From Lanius collurio (lineage: Eukaryota; Chordata; Aves; Passeriformes; Laniidae), in assembly GCA_020086605.1 (NCBI GenBank), contig JACBWW010000016.1, positions 4,357,138 to 4,421,137 of the forward strand: DNA of 64,000 bases, written 5' to 3'. A model generated the notes under the pieces. The model was not told the origin of the DNA, searched no databases, and worked only from the letters and a program-made list of their open reading frames with translations. Below are positions 1-13,119 of the stretch, piece by piece. Position 1 is the stretch's first letter, and every line of letters starts with the position of its first letter. Position numbers and translations under genes: made by a program.

Positions 1-3000
1 TAAATATATAAAATTTTGCATTATATTATTATTGACATGTGAGTGGAGGCTGGTATCCTTTATCTTGTGGACACTTCAAATTTGGACAAGTCACCCAGCA
101 CGGGGTAATGCCAGGTTTTTCTCTGATTTGAGTCAGACACTGGGCTAGGTGAGGGATTGCGGTCCCTTTCAACCTCACTTATTTCCAAAATGTCTCTGAT
201 TTCAGTTATTCTGAGCATGGATTGATAAGTTTTGGCTGAACTGCATCAGAGGCCCTTCTGTTGATAGAGAGAGTTCAGACAGCACAAGACTTTAAAGCAG
301 ATTTACTTATAAATGTTCATCAGCTGTTTCAGAAGAACTTCTGCATCTGAACAATACTGAGCTTTCTGTTCTAAAGGTCAGGAATAGTAAGTATGGCCTT
401 TTGACTACTGACACTAAAAAACCCCCAACATTTGGGATCTTCCTATATATGCCTGACTTTCTCCAATGTCTGGAGTGTGGTGGCCTTTTGCTGTGGGTTG
501 CCTGTGAAGGAAGGATGAGTGAAAAGCTGGGCAGAGTTCTGTTATGCTTCCATAGTCCTCTGTCCAATGCCAAATCATTGTAACTTTGGATGATGTTGAA
601 AATGGAGTGTGGGAGGAGATAAATCACACTGCATTGGAGGGGAAAACAAAGAAATAAAGACTCTAGGTCACTAAGATATGAAAAGCTTTTTTTCATCTAG
701 AGAAAATTAAAATAATTTCAAGATTTTGAAGGAAAATAGTAGGCTGATTTGTCTTCCCTTGCTCAGTGGAAAAAACCTTAAAAGTTTACTTGAACTGTTA
801 AATCTATTCAGTTGCCCTAGATATTCTTGGCAAGTTTAGAATATGCATGAAAGTTTTCATGGATTCCTGATATTTAGCTTTCCTGAATTGAGACTATGCC
901 TTTAATAAGCAAAAGCCATTGCTGTTTTACATATGGCATTAAAAATAAGTCAATACAGAATAAAATTAGCTGACTAATTTAATATTGTGATTTTTTTTTC
1001 TTTATGTGAATACTTTGAGGGTCTTAGTGCTTGAGATGATGAATTGCACATGTAGAAAGTGGGAAATCATGGGATCTTGAAGATTGTTCCATATTTAAAT
1101 CTTTCATCTTAAATGGAGTTGCCTGTTTTAAGGGCCACAAGCAGCAGACCAACTTACAGGAGATCTCCCCCTTCCCACCCCAGGAGTGTTGTGACCTTGA
1201 AACAGTTTCCTTAAGGCTTTTGAGATTGAAAAAAAGTTTTAAATGCAGGCTAAAATTCTGAATTTGCTACCTAACTCTTTACTGACTTGCTGTGACTGGT
1301 TTATCTTTTTTAGTAGTATAATTTTAGAAAAAGAACTGTTTCAGATTTAGTAATGAAATTGTTTAGAAATCTCGATATATTTTCGTTTAAGATGCTGTCG
1401 ATGAATAAGTTGTTATTTAATCAATATTTGTCATTGTGAGTAACTGTATGTAAAGGTCAATACATACAGTATTATGCTTCTGGGAAACAGTATTTCAGTA
1501 AATATGGAGTACTTTACTGAAAGTACATACAAAAAATACCTAATACTCAAAATAACCCAAAAGGAACAAAAATCCCACCTGATGTAGTGTAGAAGTTAGT
1601 TTGCTTTGAAGCATGTTATTTCTGACTCCTAACCATATCCTGTATTTTCATTTCAAATTCTCCATGAATCGTTTTATCCGCCTCTGTACTATTTGTATGT
1701 CTAAAAATTTCATTGCTGTAAACAGGAGACTTGGATATGTGATGAATGAAGTATTGCAGCTGCCTGAGTAAGAAATTTTTCTGGAGCTAAAGATAGACTT
1801 GTCTTCTTGTATCTATTCTTTGGCAGAGAAAAAGGGTGATTGAAGAGAAGTACAGTATATGAAAGCACAGCTAAAACAGACACGCTGACATTATAATACA
1901 GTGTCTCATCGGGTGGTGGGGTGTTTTGACTACATGGCTGCAGCAGGTCTATAATTTAAATGCCATTAATGGCACAGAAAACAATAGCATGGAGACTGGA
2001 ATACTGTAAAATCTCTGGATCTGTGCTTACAATGCACATGAAATAGCCCTTTGAACTCGTATTGCCAAATGTTGTCCCAAGTTACCATTCTTCCATGAGG
2101 AAAGCAGTTTGTTTTTGTGGTGTTTTATGTCTTCCCCTCCTAGCACAGGCAGACATTTTCTGTTTAGATTGCTTGGCTTGTGTCATACAAAGATCCCAGG
2201 CAAAGGGGGGCTGCTTCTCTTTTGCCTCACTCATGTCCCGTTCACACATCAGTACAGAATTCACTATTGTGAATAGTCATGACTATGTTTTCTTTGTGCT
2301 CATTGGCCTTTGAATATGCTTCTTTATACTTTTTACCAAAGTCACACACAGAACTAGTTTCACCAGAAGCTCTTGGTGTTTAGCTGTAACAGAGTTACAC
2401 ATAGTCCTGTGACTGCACCCCAGCTATAATATCTCATTTGTTTCCACTTGGCTGTTGTAATGTTTTCGGACGTTCAGACTTCTTGTCCTTTCCCTTGCTC
2501 TCTTTTTTCAGTTTTCCTTTTTGCCCCCATTCTAAATTATATCTGACTTTGTTTTGGTTATTGAACTTAACTGTGTGTAAGTACATGTTTCTGTGCCCTC
2601 ACAGATGCCAAACATTTAATGCACCTTGGTGTAATGTATACTCTAATTATCTGCCAAATTGGAATGAGCCTTTCCAGAAACAGTTCTTGATCTTTGAAAA
2701 CCTTGCAAAATGTATACAATATGTTAATTGTGAAGCTTTTTTTAGAACACATTTCAAAGGAGGGGAAGAAATGCTGTGTAAGTGAAACTTGTTTAAAGTG
2801 CTCCACCACTTCTAACAGGAGTCTGTTACAATAGTTGCATTATTTCTTTATCCTGATCGAATGCCCTTGTAAATCTCACTTAGGCCTCCCCCCTCCCCCT
2901 TTAACTGGTTCACTGTGTAGGTCTGGTACCACACCATGTAAATACCAGCTCTTTCCAATTTTGGCTAAGTGGATGGACTCTTTTCAAAATATTCATGTAG

Positions 3001-4340
3001 CATTAACAAAAATTAAAGCCAAATTCTACCCTGTGAACAAATAACTAAATATTAAAAGTCGCTAAAGAGATACAGTGTTTCAGAAAGTTGTTTCTCTTTA
3101 TAGTAGAAGTCTCAAATTTGAAGAGTGGGAAATATGCGTATTTAAGTACGCCTTTCTTTTCTCACTTAAAAACAAATTATAGCTAAGATTCAAAGCATAT
3201 GGAGCAGACATGGATCTACTTAATATTGAATGTAAATAGAAGAACAATAATTAATTTATTCTTATTAATTTTGTGTTATTATAGAAACATTGGATCTTAG
3301 CAGAAGTAATTTATTTAACACTTTCTTTATCTAATGTCCCTCAAGTGTATAGAAACAGGGTCTTGCAAACTGTGATCATCAAAATGGCTTTCTACTGAAC
3401 CTGTGCATTCATAGGACAACTCAGGTTCCTCCAAAATGTTGTGCAAGTATGTGCAAAAAAGAAATCCTAGGAGTGTTTTGATCTTGGAACAAATCTTGAT
3501 CAGAACAGTCAATAAAATGCAAAATGGTACATTGGCCAACTAAAAGCAATTATCTGTGTTTATTTCTTTCTCAATAATATTAGTAAAGAAAGATTTTACT
3601 TAGGCTACTATTCCTAGCTACTGCAATCAGTAATTTTCAGTTTTGTCTGAAGAGAAATTAATAATGTTTCTAGAACTTCTTGCCACAAACTCTGAGGAGT
3701 AACATGAAACCAAAGCATAACTTAGGAGAAATAATAGCTAGCATTTACCCAAACTTGTTTTTAATTAGATTATGAGGTAGTGAAGAAACTTTTCATGACA
3801 GATTTGGTAAAGTCAGTTTGAGTTGTCCCATTATTTTTCTACTTAGGAAATCATTTCTGAAATGAAAGGGAGCTATACATACCAAATGGGATTTAAATAC
3901 AGAGACAATGTGCACTCTTTCTCGTGGTCAGAAAAACATACTATGCACTTTGAGAAACTTTTCCTAGTAAATGCCTGATAGACAAGTAATTTCTTCAATA
4001 CCAGGATGGTTGTTAGTTTTCTGTGAGAAGCCCCAAGTATATTTTATAACCTGAGCACAGTTCATTTCCTGATGTAGCAGTGCAGCCCCAGCTGCCCTCA
4101 TGAGAGCAGAATTCCAGATGTTCCTTTTGCTGTATGGAGCTGTGCTGTGATTGTTGGACAGCAAGGATACAATTTGGCTTTCTGATAATGTTGTATCTGT
4201 AGAAATACTTTCACCGTGGTTGTAGGAATGTGTGTATACACTAGGAAGGAAACTATATTATGGATTTCAGTCTTTAATTGCATTGATATGGCCCAGGTGA
4301 GTGAAAGAACCACTTGGATTTGAGAATATAATGATGACAT
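1..4340. other. Non-coding A+T-rich DNA, no gene seen
   Basis: I find no recognisable gene or repeat here. Short open frames occur on both strands (for example minus 307-696 and plus 2438-2785), but they resemble no family and lack coding-like base composition. Small compositional features are a pyrimidine stretch near 1164-1184 and a C-rich run near 2886-2900. The start of the window gives no sign of a gene edge such as a CpG island. Confidence 0.7.
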
Positions 4341-4359
4341 TTTGAATATCGTGTAAGGG

Positions 4360-4425
4360 AGTAATTATCCATTATCTAAAGCAGCATACATGGTAACACA
4401 GCTGGTGATTTGAACCTGTCATTCA
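4360..4425 (-). repeat. MIR-type SINE remnant (partial)
   Basis: ACACAGCTGG at 4396-4405 followed by GATTTGAACC at 4407-4416 matches the order of two well-known core blocks of MIR read in reverse complement, with the stretch normally between them missing. It lies directly against the CR1 remnant. The match is short, so a chance resemblance or another tRNA-derived SINE is possible. Confidence 0.4.
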
Positions 4426-4429
4426 TTTA

Positions 4430-4860
4430 ATAATTCAGGTTGGAAAAGGCACATGAGATCATTGTGTCCAACAGTAAACCTAACATTGCCAGGTCCCCTA
4501 CTTAAATGTTGTCCCAGAGAATCATGTCTACATGTCTTTCAAGTACTTGCAGGGATGGTAACTTCATCACTTCTCTGGGAACCCTTTTCCAATCCTTGAC
4601 AGGCTTTTTGGTGGAGAATTTTTTCCTAATATCAAATCTAAATGGCCCCTGATGCAATTTGAGGCCATTTTCTCTTCCCTATCACTCGTTACTTGAGAAA
4701 AAACGTACACTTGACACTGAGTCTGCTGCAGCCTCCTGTGAGGGGGTTGTAGAGAGGGAGAAATTCTACCCTGAACCTCCAGACTTCATAACCCCATAGT
4801 TGCCTCAGTTGTTTCTGGAGGGACTTGAGCTCTAGACCCTCCACCTTAATCATGCACTCA
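4430..4860 (-). repeat. CR1 LINE, truncated 3' end
   Basis: The segment follows the reverse complement of the 3' end of the CR1 retrotransposon family. It opens with the typical GGTTGGAAAAG block at 4438, continues through the 'agggatggtaacttcatcac' region near 4552, has TTTTTCCTAATATCAAATC near 4618 and a TTGAGGCCATTT block at 4659. Homology then runs into the 'ctctagaccctccacc' part near 4830. Many substitutions and small gaps mark it as old. The usual short tandem tail (ATTCTRTG type) is eroded to an A+T stretch before 4438. It is 5'-truncated, as most CR1 copies are, and carries no functional ORF2. This is the clearest repeat in the window and supports an amniote, probably avian, source. 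Confidence 0.93.
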
Positions 4861-7800
4861 TGGGCACAGTTTGTGCATGAACCTGTGTGTTTCTAGTTGT
4901 TCAACTTCAGTGTTTCTCCAGCTGTTTCATGGGACTGTTTTTATAGATCACTAAAGGCTTAAAAAAGCTTGGAGTCAGTAAAAACAAAGCATGTGAGAAC
5001 AACTTTAGTTGTGGTTGTTCCCATATTTTTGGTATTATTTCAAAATGTCGTACTATGGTCGAATGTGCATCTGTTCAAATTTCTTGAATGTGTTCATGAC
5101 AGGGTTGGGGGCTGATCCTGGATTCTTTACACATTTAATTACTCCATTAAATACTGTGGATATTCTGGTTGTGGGTTATCCTATTTTAAATCATCATTGC
5201 AGATATTTTAAGTGATTCTAAATGCCATAGTAATCTGTTGGTTACAGCAGAGATCTTCTCAGGTACCAACCAGAATTGCCACTTGTGGCAGAAAAAAATC
5301 AAATGTGATTTTTTTTTTTCTATTCTGAAACTCTGTAACCATTTCTATTTTCCTAATTGACTTATGCCAAAAACGACTTTTTTAAACAAGATTTAGCAAG
5401 ACAGATTCTTGATTTCAGGTGATGACACTGATGTTTTATTGTAATAGAAATTTGTAATCAAGATTCTAGAAACTGTTAACAGTATAGAGTTCTGCCTTCA
5501 GGATAAGAAAAATGGAGATGATTCCTGGAATCCTGCTTTGTGGGAGAAATATTGGAGGGGCTAACATAGGTTTAGGATTATGGAGAAAAGGCTCTTCTCT
5601 CGCTTCTGGGCATGTAGAGTTGAACATTCACTTTGCTTTGTGGTCTGGGTTTATTGCTAAACTCTTGAGCAAGCCTGGAGGCATTTCCTAAATGAGGCTG
5701 CAGCTACATAGCTTTTAAACTCAATTAGCACTCTCTCCTGCTTTCTGCATGTCCTGTCAGTTCTAATGGACTTTCCTTGGCTCTGACAGAAGGGGAAGGG
5801 GTGGGGGTCTCCATAACCAGCCCCCTTCTTCCCCCAGACTGGGTGGAATGGCTGTATCTTATTATGGCCCTTGGACAGCACCAAGTAAAAGGCTCTCCAG
5901 AATATGAAAATGTGAATTTTGCCTAAGGGGGGAAGGCTGGGAAGAAAAGGGTAGTCATTCAGTAGCAAAGAAATAAGTTAGCTTCTACTACCTGATGTGA
6001 GTCCTTCAGAGTGGAAAGAACACCAAACTGGGCTGTGCTTTGTGTCATAGCAACAAGATGGGTTGGCCCAGTGTGTTTCTTCCACAGTGATCTTCTGAGA
6101 CTTGTGGTCTGCAAAATGCAGAGAGAAAGCAATCCTATCACAACTAATAGGAAAAAAAAGTGTCTAAGAAAACTGCTATTCACAGGAATACAGATTAGAG
6201 TGTATTTAATAGAGGGGTAGAAATTATATCTTACCATTTAAAAAAAAAATAACAAAAATAAAGACAAAACACCTAATGACTGCCTTAAGGAAAAACCCCT
6301 TTGTTAGTCTTCAAGGACAAGAAAATACTTGACCTGTTTTGAACAGCAGTGTTTTTATAACATGCTTTTGTTGGAACACAATCTTTTTTCTCTTCTGTTT
6401 GATCTAAAAGACCAACTGTGTTAATTTAAAAAATTAATGTAATGCATTAAGCTTGTAATATGATTAAAGGTATTACTATAACTTTATAGGAGTGGGGTTT
6501 TTTTCTCATTCTGTTAGTTTCTTCCTGCAATTGCAGTTCTATGCAAAACTGTAACTACATGTGGTTGAAAACTTAATTTTTTTTTTTACTCTGTAGGGAA
6601 AATGCAGGAGGTTTAGAAGAAACGTATTTTTAAATAAGTTTTTCTGGGGAGGCCTCTTGTGTGAGAGGAGGGGAAGAAGCCCCCTTGCTGCCCTAGAAAC
6701 ATGGATGGCCCGGTGTTTTGGTGTGCCTCCAGAATGTCAGAGCTTTGTTGTTGTTGGAGAAGGGCCTGGAAACCTGAGTTTCTGATGCTTTATATGAAAG
6801 TCTCAATGATCAGACTCCCTCTCTGGAAAGTGATCGTGCTGCCTACTTTTTCTCCTCCTCTTTCTTTTATGATAAGGTCCTTTTCCCAAAAGAAAATTAA
6901 AATAACTGAGACATGCCTCTCTTTAGTCTCCTAACAAAATTTCAAGCATCTTTTATCTCCCTGAGGAAGGAATATTTTCTAACCAGTCTTAACAGTAATG
7001 CATAGATCTATTGTGCGTGGTGTCTAGTAAAGAAAGCATATAATAATGACATAGTTTGTTCTTAGTAATGAAACTGAGGAAACTCTGTATGTATGTAAAG
7101 AAGATGCTGTGGCTGAAGAGCTTTGGAGCAAGGGAAAGTTCTTGGTTTTATTCCACTGAGAATTGCAGAGAAACACCTTGCTATCTGTGCACTTGTACTT
7201 ATTTTGTTTATGCATAGTGAAAACTAGAGCAAATGTTGACAATGTGAGGACGACTTTAAAAAAATACAAAACCAAAGAGAAGTAAACATGTTTGGGGGGG
7301 GAATCCTGTTCATGAAGTCAACATGACTTTCTATGAAAGAATATAGAATAATCAATTGGATGTGTCTGAATCTCTCTTTTCCATTCATACAAAAACATCA
7401 AAAACCTAAGCTGCTCTATTACATCATCTCTTTTGAAGTACAAATGCTAATTGAAATCAGTTAAATGTCTTTCTAAAATCATGTGTGCTAAGATGCTACA
7501 GATGTTTTTTTTTTTCTTCTGTACTTGCATACAGGTATATCTGATTTTCCCTAAAGCTTCTATCAGTGGGGTGATACTCCCATGATTCTCATTTTTATTA
7601 CTTCATGTTTTAATGTTTACCACTTAAATATGGTTTTGAATGTGTTTCTGAATCATTACTTTGCAAAAAGAAACGGACACTGCTGTCCATCTCCAGCTGA
7701 GTTTCCACCTTGCTTAGAGATTGGTGCTTTTCTCCTTTAGTCTTTAGAAAAGATAATTTATAATCACACTCTGCTTTCCAGATAAGCTGCTCTTCACTTT

Positions 7801-9240
7801 TAATTCGAGGGAACAAGAGGTACCCATTGGTGTACGTTTGATCTCTTTGAAATACTTGTCTGCTCTGTCATTCAGATGTTTGTTGGATGGACTTTAAAGT
7901 ATGCTTTGGATGCTGTTTAGAAAAATCTAGTGCCCTGTAAGTGCTGTCCATGATAAAAGCAGGTGATGCTCAGGATCTATTGTGTGTGGGTTGCTGCAAA
8001 CTGCTTTTTCTCTTAGAGCTTTTAGCTTGCAGACCTACAGAAAAGCTTGTCTCCACATTTTATTCCTGTTATCGATGTGAAAGTCTTCGTTTCAAGTCTT
8101 TTTTTCATTTTGCTTTGACCTGTATTTATAGTTTTCAGTGCTGCCTGTTTAACACATGTGCAAACTGCTGCATTACTGAGTTCCTGCAGATGTTGTGAAC
8201 CAGGACGACTTTTATAACTGCCTCTATGATGTTCAGTCATGGAAGCCTTGATTTAGGGAGAAGAAACCATGTTCAGTCACAGATGTCTTTAAGTGTCCTG
8301 ACCTAGACCTGGAAAAAACAGCATGGCATTTTCTTTCACTATCTGTGTGCTGAGCTGTCTGGGATGGTTTACTTCTGTGGCTTTAAACATGTTAGGTAAT
8401 GTTTGGAGCCATCCAGTAATTGCATGTTCCAAGTTCCTTTTTGCATCCACAGCAATCCTGTTAATGTTACATTTTAAAAACTCTTTGTTAGTAAATATCA
8501 TCAGATACTATTTACTATTACAAATATCATCAGGCTTTTGTACTCTAGATTTCTGCTGTGGAAAAGTCTGTGAGATAAACACAGTATTGCCAGCTGACTG
8601 ACTTCTGAGTTTAGGTTTACTGGGGGCTTTAGCAGGCTGTTAACAACTACAAGTATGGTGGGGTTTACATCCTGATTTGGGGGAAATTTTGCTTATCAGA
8701 TCACATCTGTTTTCCCAATTCCCTTTTGTAGAAACTTGCCCTAAGAGAGAGCCATCTCTAAATACATTTTGTTTATTAGGATTTCAGAATTCCTGATAAT
8801 CTGAAAATAATTTTAGAATGAGTATTCCAGTGTTGAAATAGCGGCCATGACGGTACCATTTTTCATCTGTATTGATATAATTTTCATGTATTTACCAAAC
8901 CATCATTTTAAATCTTTTCAAGATAAATTTCAGAAAGACAAACCTTAAACGGACTCATATCGATGCATTTATCTGGGAGTGAATTCAGATGTCAGGACTG
9001 TATCATAGCCTGTGTCTGCTTGTGCCTGGAGGGGGGACTTAAACTGTAGGGGGTAACCTTTCACATGAGTATGCTGTGCAGTGTTTGCAGGACTTAACAT
9101 TTTCTTTGTATTTGTTTCAGCTGGGCTGTTTCTCCTTGCTCAGGAAAACAGCATTTTCTGTGCTGTATCCTAGATCTTGCTCATTCTTCCCTTCTCTAAC
9201 ATCAAAGCAACACATCATTGGTATATGATAGACTTTTCTT
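4861..9240. other. Non-coding DNA, no gene seen
   Basis: Apart from homopolymers (T tracts near 5311, 6580 and 7506; G8 near 7293) and an A+T palindrome pair at 6421-6450, I see nothing assignable. Open frames on both strands (plus 6701-6934, minus 5657-5968 and others) have no recognisable domains. Confidence 0.65.
6421..6450. repeat. Overlapping A+T inverted repeats
   Basis: TTAATTT at 6421-6427 and AAATTAA at 6431-6437 form a perfect 7-bp inverted repeat around three bases. TTAATG at 6434-6439 and CATTAA at 6445-6450 form a second 6-bp pair overlapping the first. Both contain TAAT/ATTA cores of the kind bound by homeodomain proteins, but such sequences are expected by chance in A+T-rich DNA. 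Confidence 0.6.
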
Positions 9241-9254
9241 TCTTTTTATGGCAG

Positions 9255-9442
9255 TTTCTAAGTCATGCTGCCCAGTTCGTCAAGTCAGAGATGTAACCAA
9301 CATTGTACACAGCGGTTTTATAGAAAGCGGGATTGAAAAGGAAATAATTAAATCAGCACTGCTGGTCAAGAGTTGCAATGAGGTGTTTCCCGAGGGAAGG
9401 AATTTAACAGTGAAGTCAGGACTCGTTGGTTCTATTCTCTGA
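9255..9442 (+). other. CpG-containing conserved-looking block, possible exon
   Basis: A good splice-acceptor-like sequence, pyrimidine-rich and ending in GCAG at 9251-9254, precedes an open frame that runs to a stop ending at 9442. The block contains five CpGs in under 190 bases, whereas the flanks have almost none, which suggests selection or recent gain. The conceptual peptide (about 62 residues from the acceptor) matches nothing I know. A terminal exon, an exonised fragment or a conserved non-coding element would all fit. I favour a non-coding element because no polyadenylation context or donor site is apparent. Confidence 0.3.
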
Positions 9443-11739
9443 TGCTGGTTCACATCATTCTTTGTCCCTTCCTTAAGTCCCACAAAAAACCTTGGCTGCA
9501 GGCCCTTCCAGTTTGGGGTGGGGGAAATTAGAAATATAAAGATTTAGTATTTGCTCTTTAAAACTGGTATTCTTAGCTCTTTTCCTTGCTAAGGTAGAAT
9601 GAAAACCATAAACTATTGGTAAATGTCAACCAACTGCTAGACTTGAAAGAACCAGCAGCTGCTTTCTGCTTATGAAGCAGAGAAACTGTGTGGGAGGAGA
9701 TGTTAAGAACCTCAAATACCCACTATAACAGAGGGGAGGGGGAGAGACTGCACTGAATATGGGGTTTAACCTTTAGAATTCTTTTTCTGTTCTCTCATGC
9801 TCTTAGACTTGTATGAAAATGCAAAATGGCAATTGATTTGTTTCAGGTAAAGGCATCAGATAAAGGCCCCATGCAGCCAAAAACTAATTTCTGATAAAAA
9901 ATGGAGCACTCAGCTTGCCTGTATCAATTTTGTGTCCGTTAAAGATTTATGGTATGAATCTCATAAACAGTTTTCAAATGTATTTAATGAATAATTGTTT
10001 GCAAAGGGCTTGAGTGTTCCTCAAATCAGAGGCAATGTTTCAATGCAGCAACATTATTAACAGCATCGTTAGTGTAGGACTGAAATGGCAACACTTAAAA
10101 ATGCATCCACCACAAATCTGAAATGATGAGTTTGTCTTGAATACAAATAAACATAGAGGAAATAGATTAAGAGGTATTCTTTCATGATACATAAAATGAG
10201 ATCAAAAACAGGCCACAGGTTTATGTTAATATAAATTGAGACAAATTCTAGCTTGGCAACACTGACCTAAAAGCTGTCTAAACAAAGCAACTAATGTTTA
10301 TTCTTCTTCTAAAGGGAAGTCCATACCTGCTGTTGAGAAAAGGCACAGGGTTGTTCTGTGATGTTTTTTAGGGTCTTTTAAGTAACTTACTTATGCAGTA
10401 ATTCATAGTTCCTTCATCACTTTCTGATATGGAAAATATATGTATAGCCTCATTAGCTCACGGCAAAACTATTTTTAACCCTTTTAAAAATATTGGTGCA
10501 AACCAATGTTTTTCATCTCATCTAGAGACTAGAAAAATGTAGAAAGTAAAAAGATTGGATTGTTTTTCTTTTTTCCCTGAAAACAGTCAATTACAAGACG
10601 CTTAATAAATGTAGCTGGGAAGTGTGGTGGTAATCTGTATTTTATAATTGGAGACCTTTCTGTACCCAGATGCTGATTGTACTGGGCAGATGAAACAGCT
10701 CTCAAGGAATGATAAATATTGTTCAGTATGGGAAGATTGTTTTTACATGAACAACTCTCATATGCAAAAAAAAAAAGGAATAGAACTTCAACTCTGTTAT
10801 TTCACCTGCTCTCCTTTTAAACACGTCCTTTCTTGTTTGCTGACTACTCCCACTATGGAACACTTGTCTACAGTCCTGGGAATTACTATTAACTCTCTAA
10901 GATGGGGGGTGGAAAACTAGAACTGGTGAACAAGGGCTGGAAGGGTACCAGCTGGAGGATATTTGTGACAGATCAGAATAACAGGAAGAGAGTGAAAAAG
11001 AAATGGTCAGCACTTTTGGCTTTTTAAAAGTGGGGTGCAGATGACTTGCTGTTATGTTTTTGCAATGTCTTGTTTCCAGACTGCTGGCTTAGTCAGCCAC
11101 ATCTTTAATTTGCCTGGTTTATAACAGCTGTTTTGGCTGCTACCACAGAAAGAGAAATTATAATTTCCAAGCCTTCATTTCATCCCTCTTACCTATAATC
11201 CTCAAGTTCCAGTCTGTCTGACCACTTGACTGGGCTTTTTAATTAACAGATCTTCTTGGGGGCCCTTAAATGTGCTTTGCATATACAGGAGCACTAAACA
11301 ACCTTGGAAACTCTTGATGAGATGAAAAAATTCCTGCTGGGAATATAAAATGGCACAGAGTGCCTAGAATAATGATTTCCATAATTGAAATTTTCATGTA
11401 CTGTATTAAAAGGCATAATTTACCTGGGGTCCTGTTCTTTTGAAAAGAAAAATGTTTTAGTTTCAAAAACTTCTCTGTTTAACTCTATCTCTGAATGGTT
11501 TTGTTGATTCCTCAGAAGAAGGCTTATGGGTTTGGCAAAAACCCCACAAAGCTGAAGATGAAAACTAGCATTGGAATATTTCTGTGCAGTCTGTGATTCA
11601 GATGTACTTACTTGACTTGCTCAAAAGAGGCAGGTGGTGGAGTTCTGTAATGATCTTTACTTCATACCTGAGCCCACTGATCATTTGGCTGAAGGTGGTG
11701 CATTGTTAATGATGTGTTAATAAACAACATAATTTGGGA
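9443..11739. other. Non-coding DNA, no gene seen
   Basis: No recognisable gene or repeat. A purine-rich run lies near 9730-9748 and an A11 tract near 10767. Short open frames (plus 10648-10920, minus 11266-11466) are not supported by composition or similarity. Confidence 0.6.
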
Positions 11740-12130
11740 AGGTAGACTCTTTGATAGGAGGTAATAGCCCTCACTGCTGCCAGTACCTTAATGTAATCGA
11801 AGAAAACATCTTGTTTTAATCATTTGCTAATTGAATGGCACAGCACTAATCTCTGGGATGTACCTTGGAGAGCCGACTGCGTGTTTCATCGACTTCTGGG
11901 GAGCAGACACAGATGATGGTGGTCAAATTGCCCTCAGTTCCCTTCATTGCTGGTCTGCAGCTCTGTGGTGATTTGTCTAGAAGACAAAGAAATAAAGGAT
12001 TTTGTTTGATAGTTTAGGATATGTCCAACAGATCAGTCAATAATTGATCTTGACATTCCCCAAGGAAAAATCGCTAGTGTCACGATAAAGGCCTCAGTGG
12101 TTTTGTATGATCTGTATTTAACTTTTTCTT
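11740..12130. promoter_or_regulatory. Candidate conserved non-coding element
   Basis: This stretch looks different from its flanks. It holds several CpGs (near 11800, 11875, 11880, 11890, 12071 and 12082), ACAAAG-type SOX-like motifs near 11980, and a GATCAGTCAATAATTGATC segment near 12031-12050 with an imperfect inverted repeat of GATCA. The combination is typical of distal developmental enhancers, but assignment rests on composition and motifs only. Confidence 0.35.
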
Positions 12131-12625
12131 TAGATTTTCAGATAAAATAGGTTTTGCTTCAAGATAGCTGTAAATGAAATTAAATTCTTCAGAATATTAA
12201 GCTGTGACACAATACTGTCAATAAGTCTTATATTTTCAGTAGTTTAAACATCATAAATAGTTACATCAGTGGTCTTTTTTCCATGCTATTCTGACTTGCT
12301 CTTCAGGTAAGATTATTAAGACATATGAAACAATAAAAAAATTCTAGCAAATGAGCTCTGGGATTATTTTTCAGAGCTACAGATAAGTGTTGGCAAGATC
12401 AGTTTCTGAAAAATCAAATACTAGACCTGTGTGTGTTGGGGTTTTTTTCACAGTGTAATTCTGAATTAATTTTCTTTTACAAAAAATTAATACTGCTTAA
12501 CTGCTGAAATGCAGGTCTAGGTAAATAGTCTGATCTTTACTGGTGACATGCACCAATCCTAATGAAACCTGCACCACTCCTGCACTTTTTCAGTAGCTCT
12601 GAATATTATTCCAGTCTCAGCCTGT

Positions 12626-12720
12626 GATTTTCAAAAGCACATCAGGAACTACATAAATGCCTTGCCCTGTCCCTGAAGTGCTGTGGGTTAGGTGATGGGA
12701 TTCTCAAAGCCTTCTAAATC
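12626..12720. repeat. Possible ancient amniote interspersed repeat
   Basis: GATTTTCAAAAGCAC at 12626-12640 and a looser reverse-complementary partner, GGATTCTCAAAGCC near 12698-12711, recall a group of short palindromic repeats common in turtle and crocodilian genomes that begin with GATTTTCAAAAG. The middle is diverged. I recall the motif but cannot confirm the family. Confidence 0.25.
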
Positions 12721-13119
12721 TTGGCATTCAGGAAGGAAAATGCCAGGGCTCAAGTAACAAATATTTGAGTTGCTTCTCAGTACTACTTTATTAAATTGGA
12801 CTTCTTTAAAAAAGTTTAGTACCAAGTAAGTATGGCATATTAGATATAAAAATATTTTTTTTCAAATCTCTACTTTTTAGTTGTCTTATGGTTACTTTTT
12901 GAAGAACTTGTGGCCTTACAAAATACTGTAATTACATGGCATATTCTCAAAAAACTGGTGTCTAGTATTAACCTTCATGAGGTTTCAAGGAAGACATTTT
13001 CAGTATTTTGGATCCATCTTGTTCAACTGTGTGCTCTCTATTATGATTAATGGAGGAACATGCATGTTTGAATTCTTCAAATAGCTTTGAGAAATCTCAC
13101 ATTTTTTGTCTATTTTATA

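Noticed and set aside
307..696. 129-codon minus-strand open frame
   Set aside because: No recognisable domain, A+T-rich composition, and a competing frame on the other strand; lengths like this occur by chance here.
2605..2784. Possible plus-strand exon after CCCTCACAG
   Set aside because: The donor position is ambiguous and the composition is not coding-like; the peptide matches nothing known.
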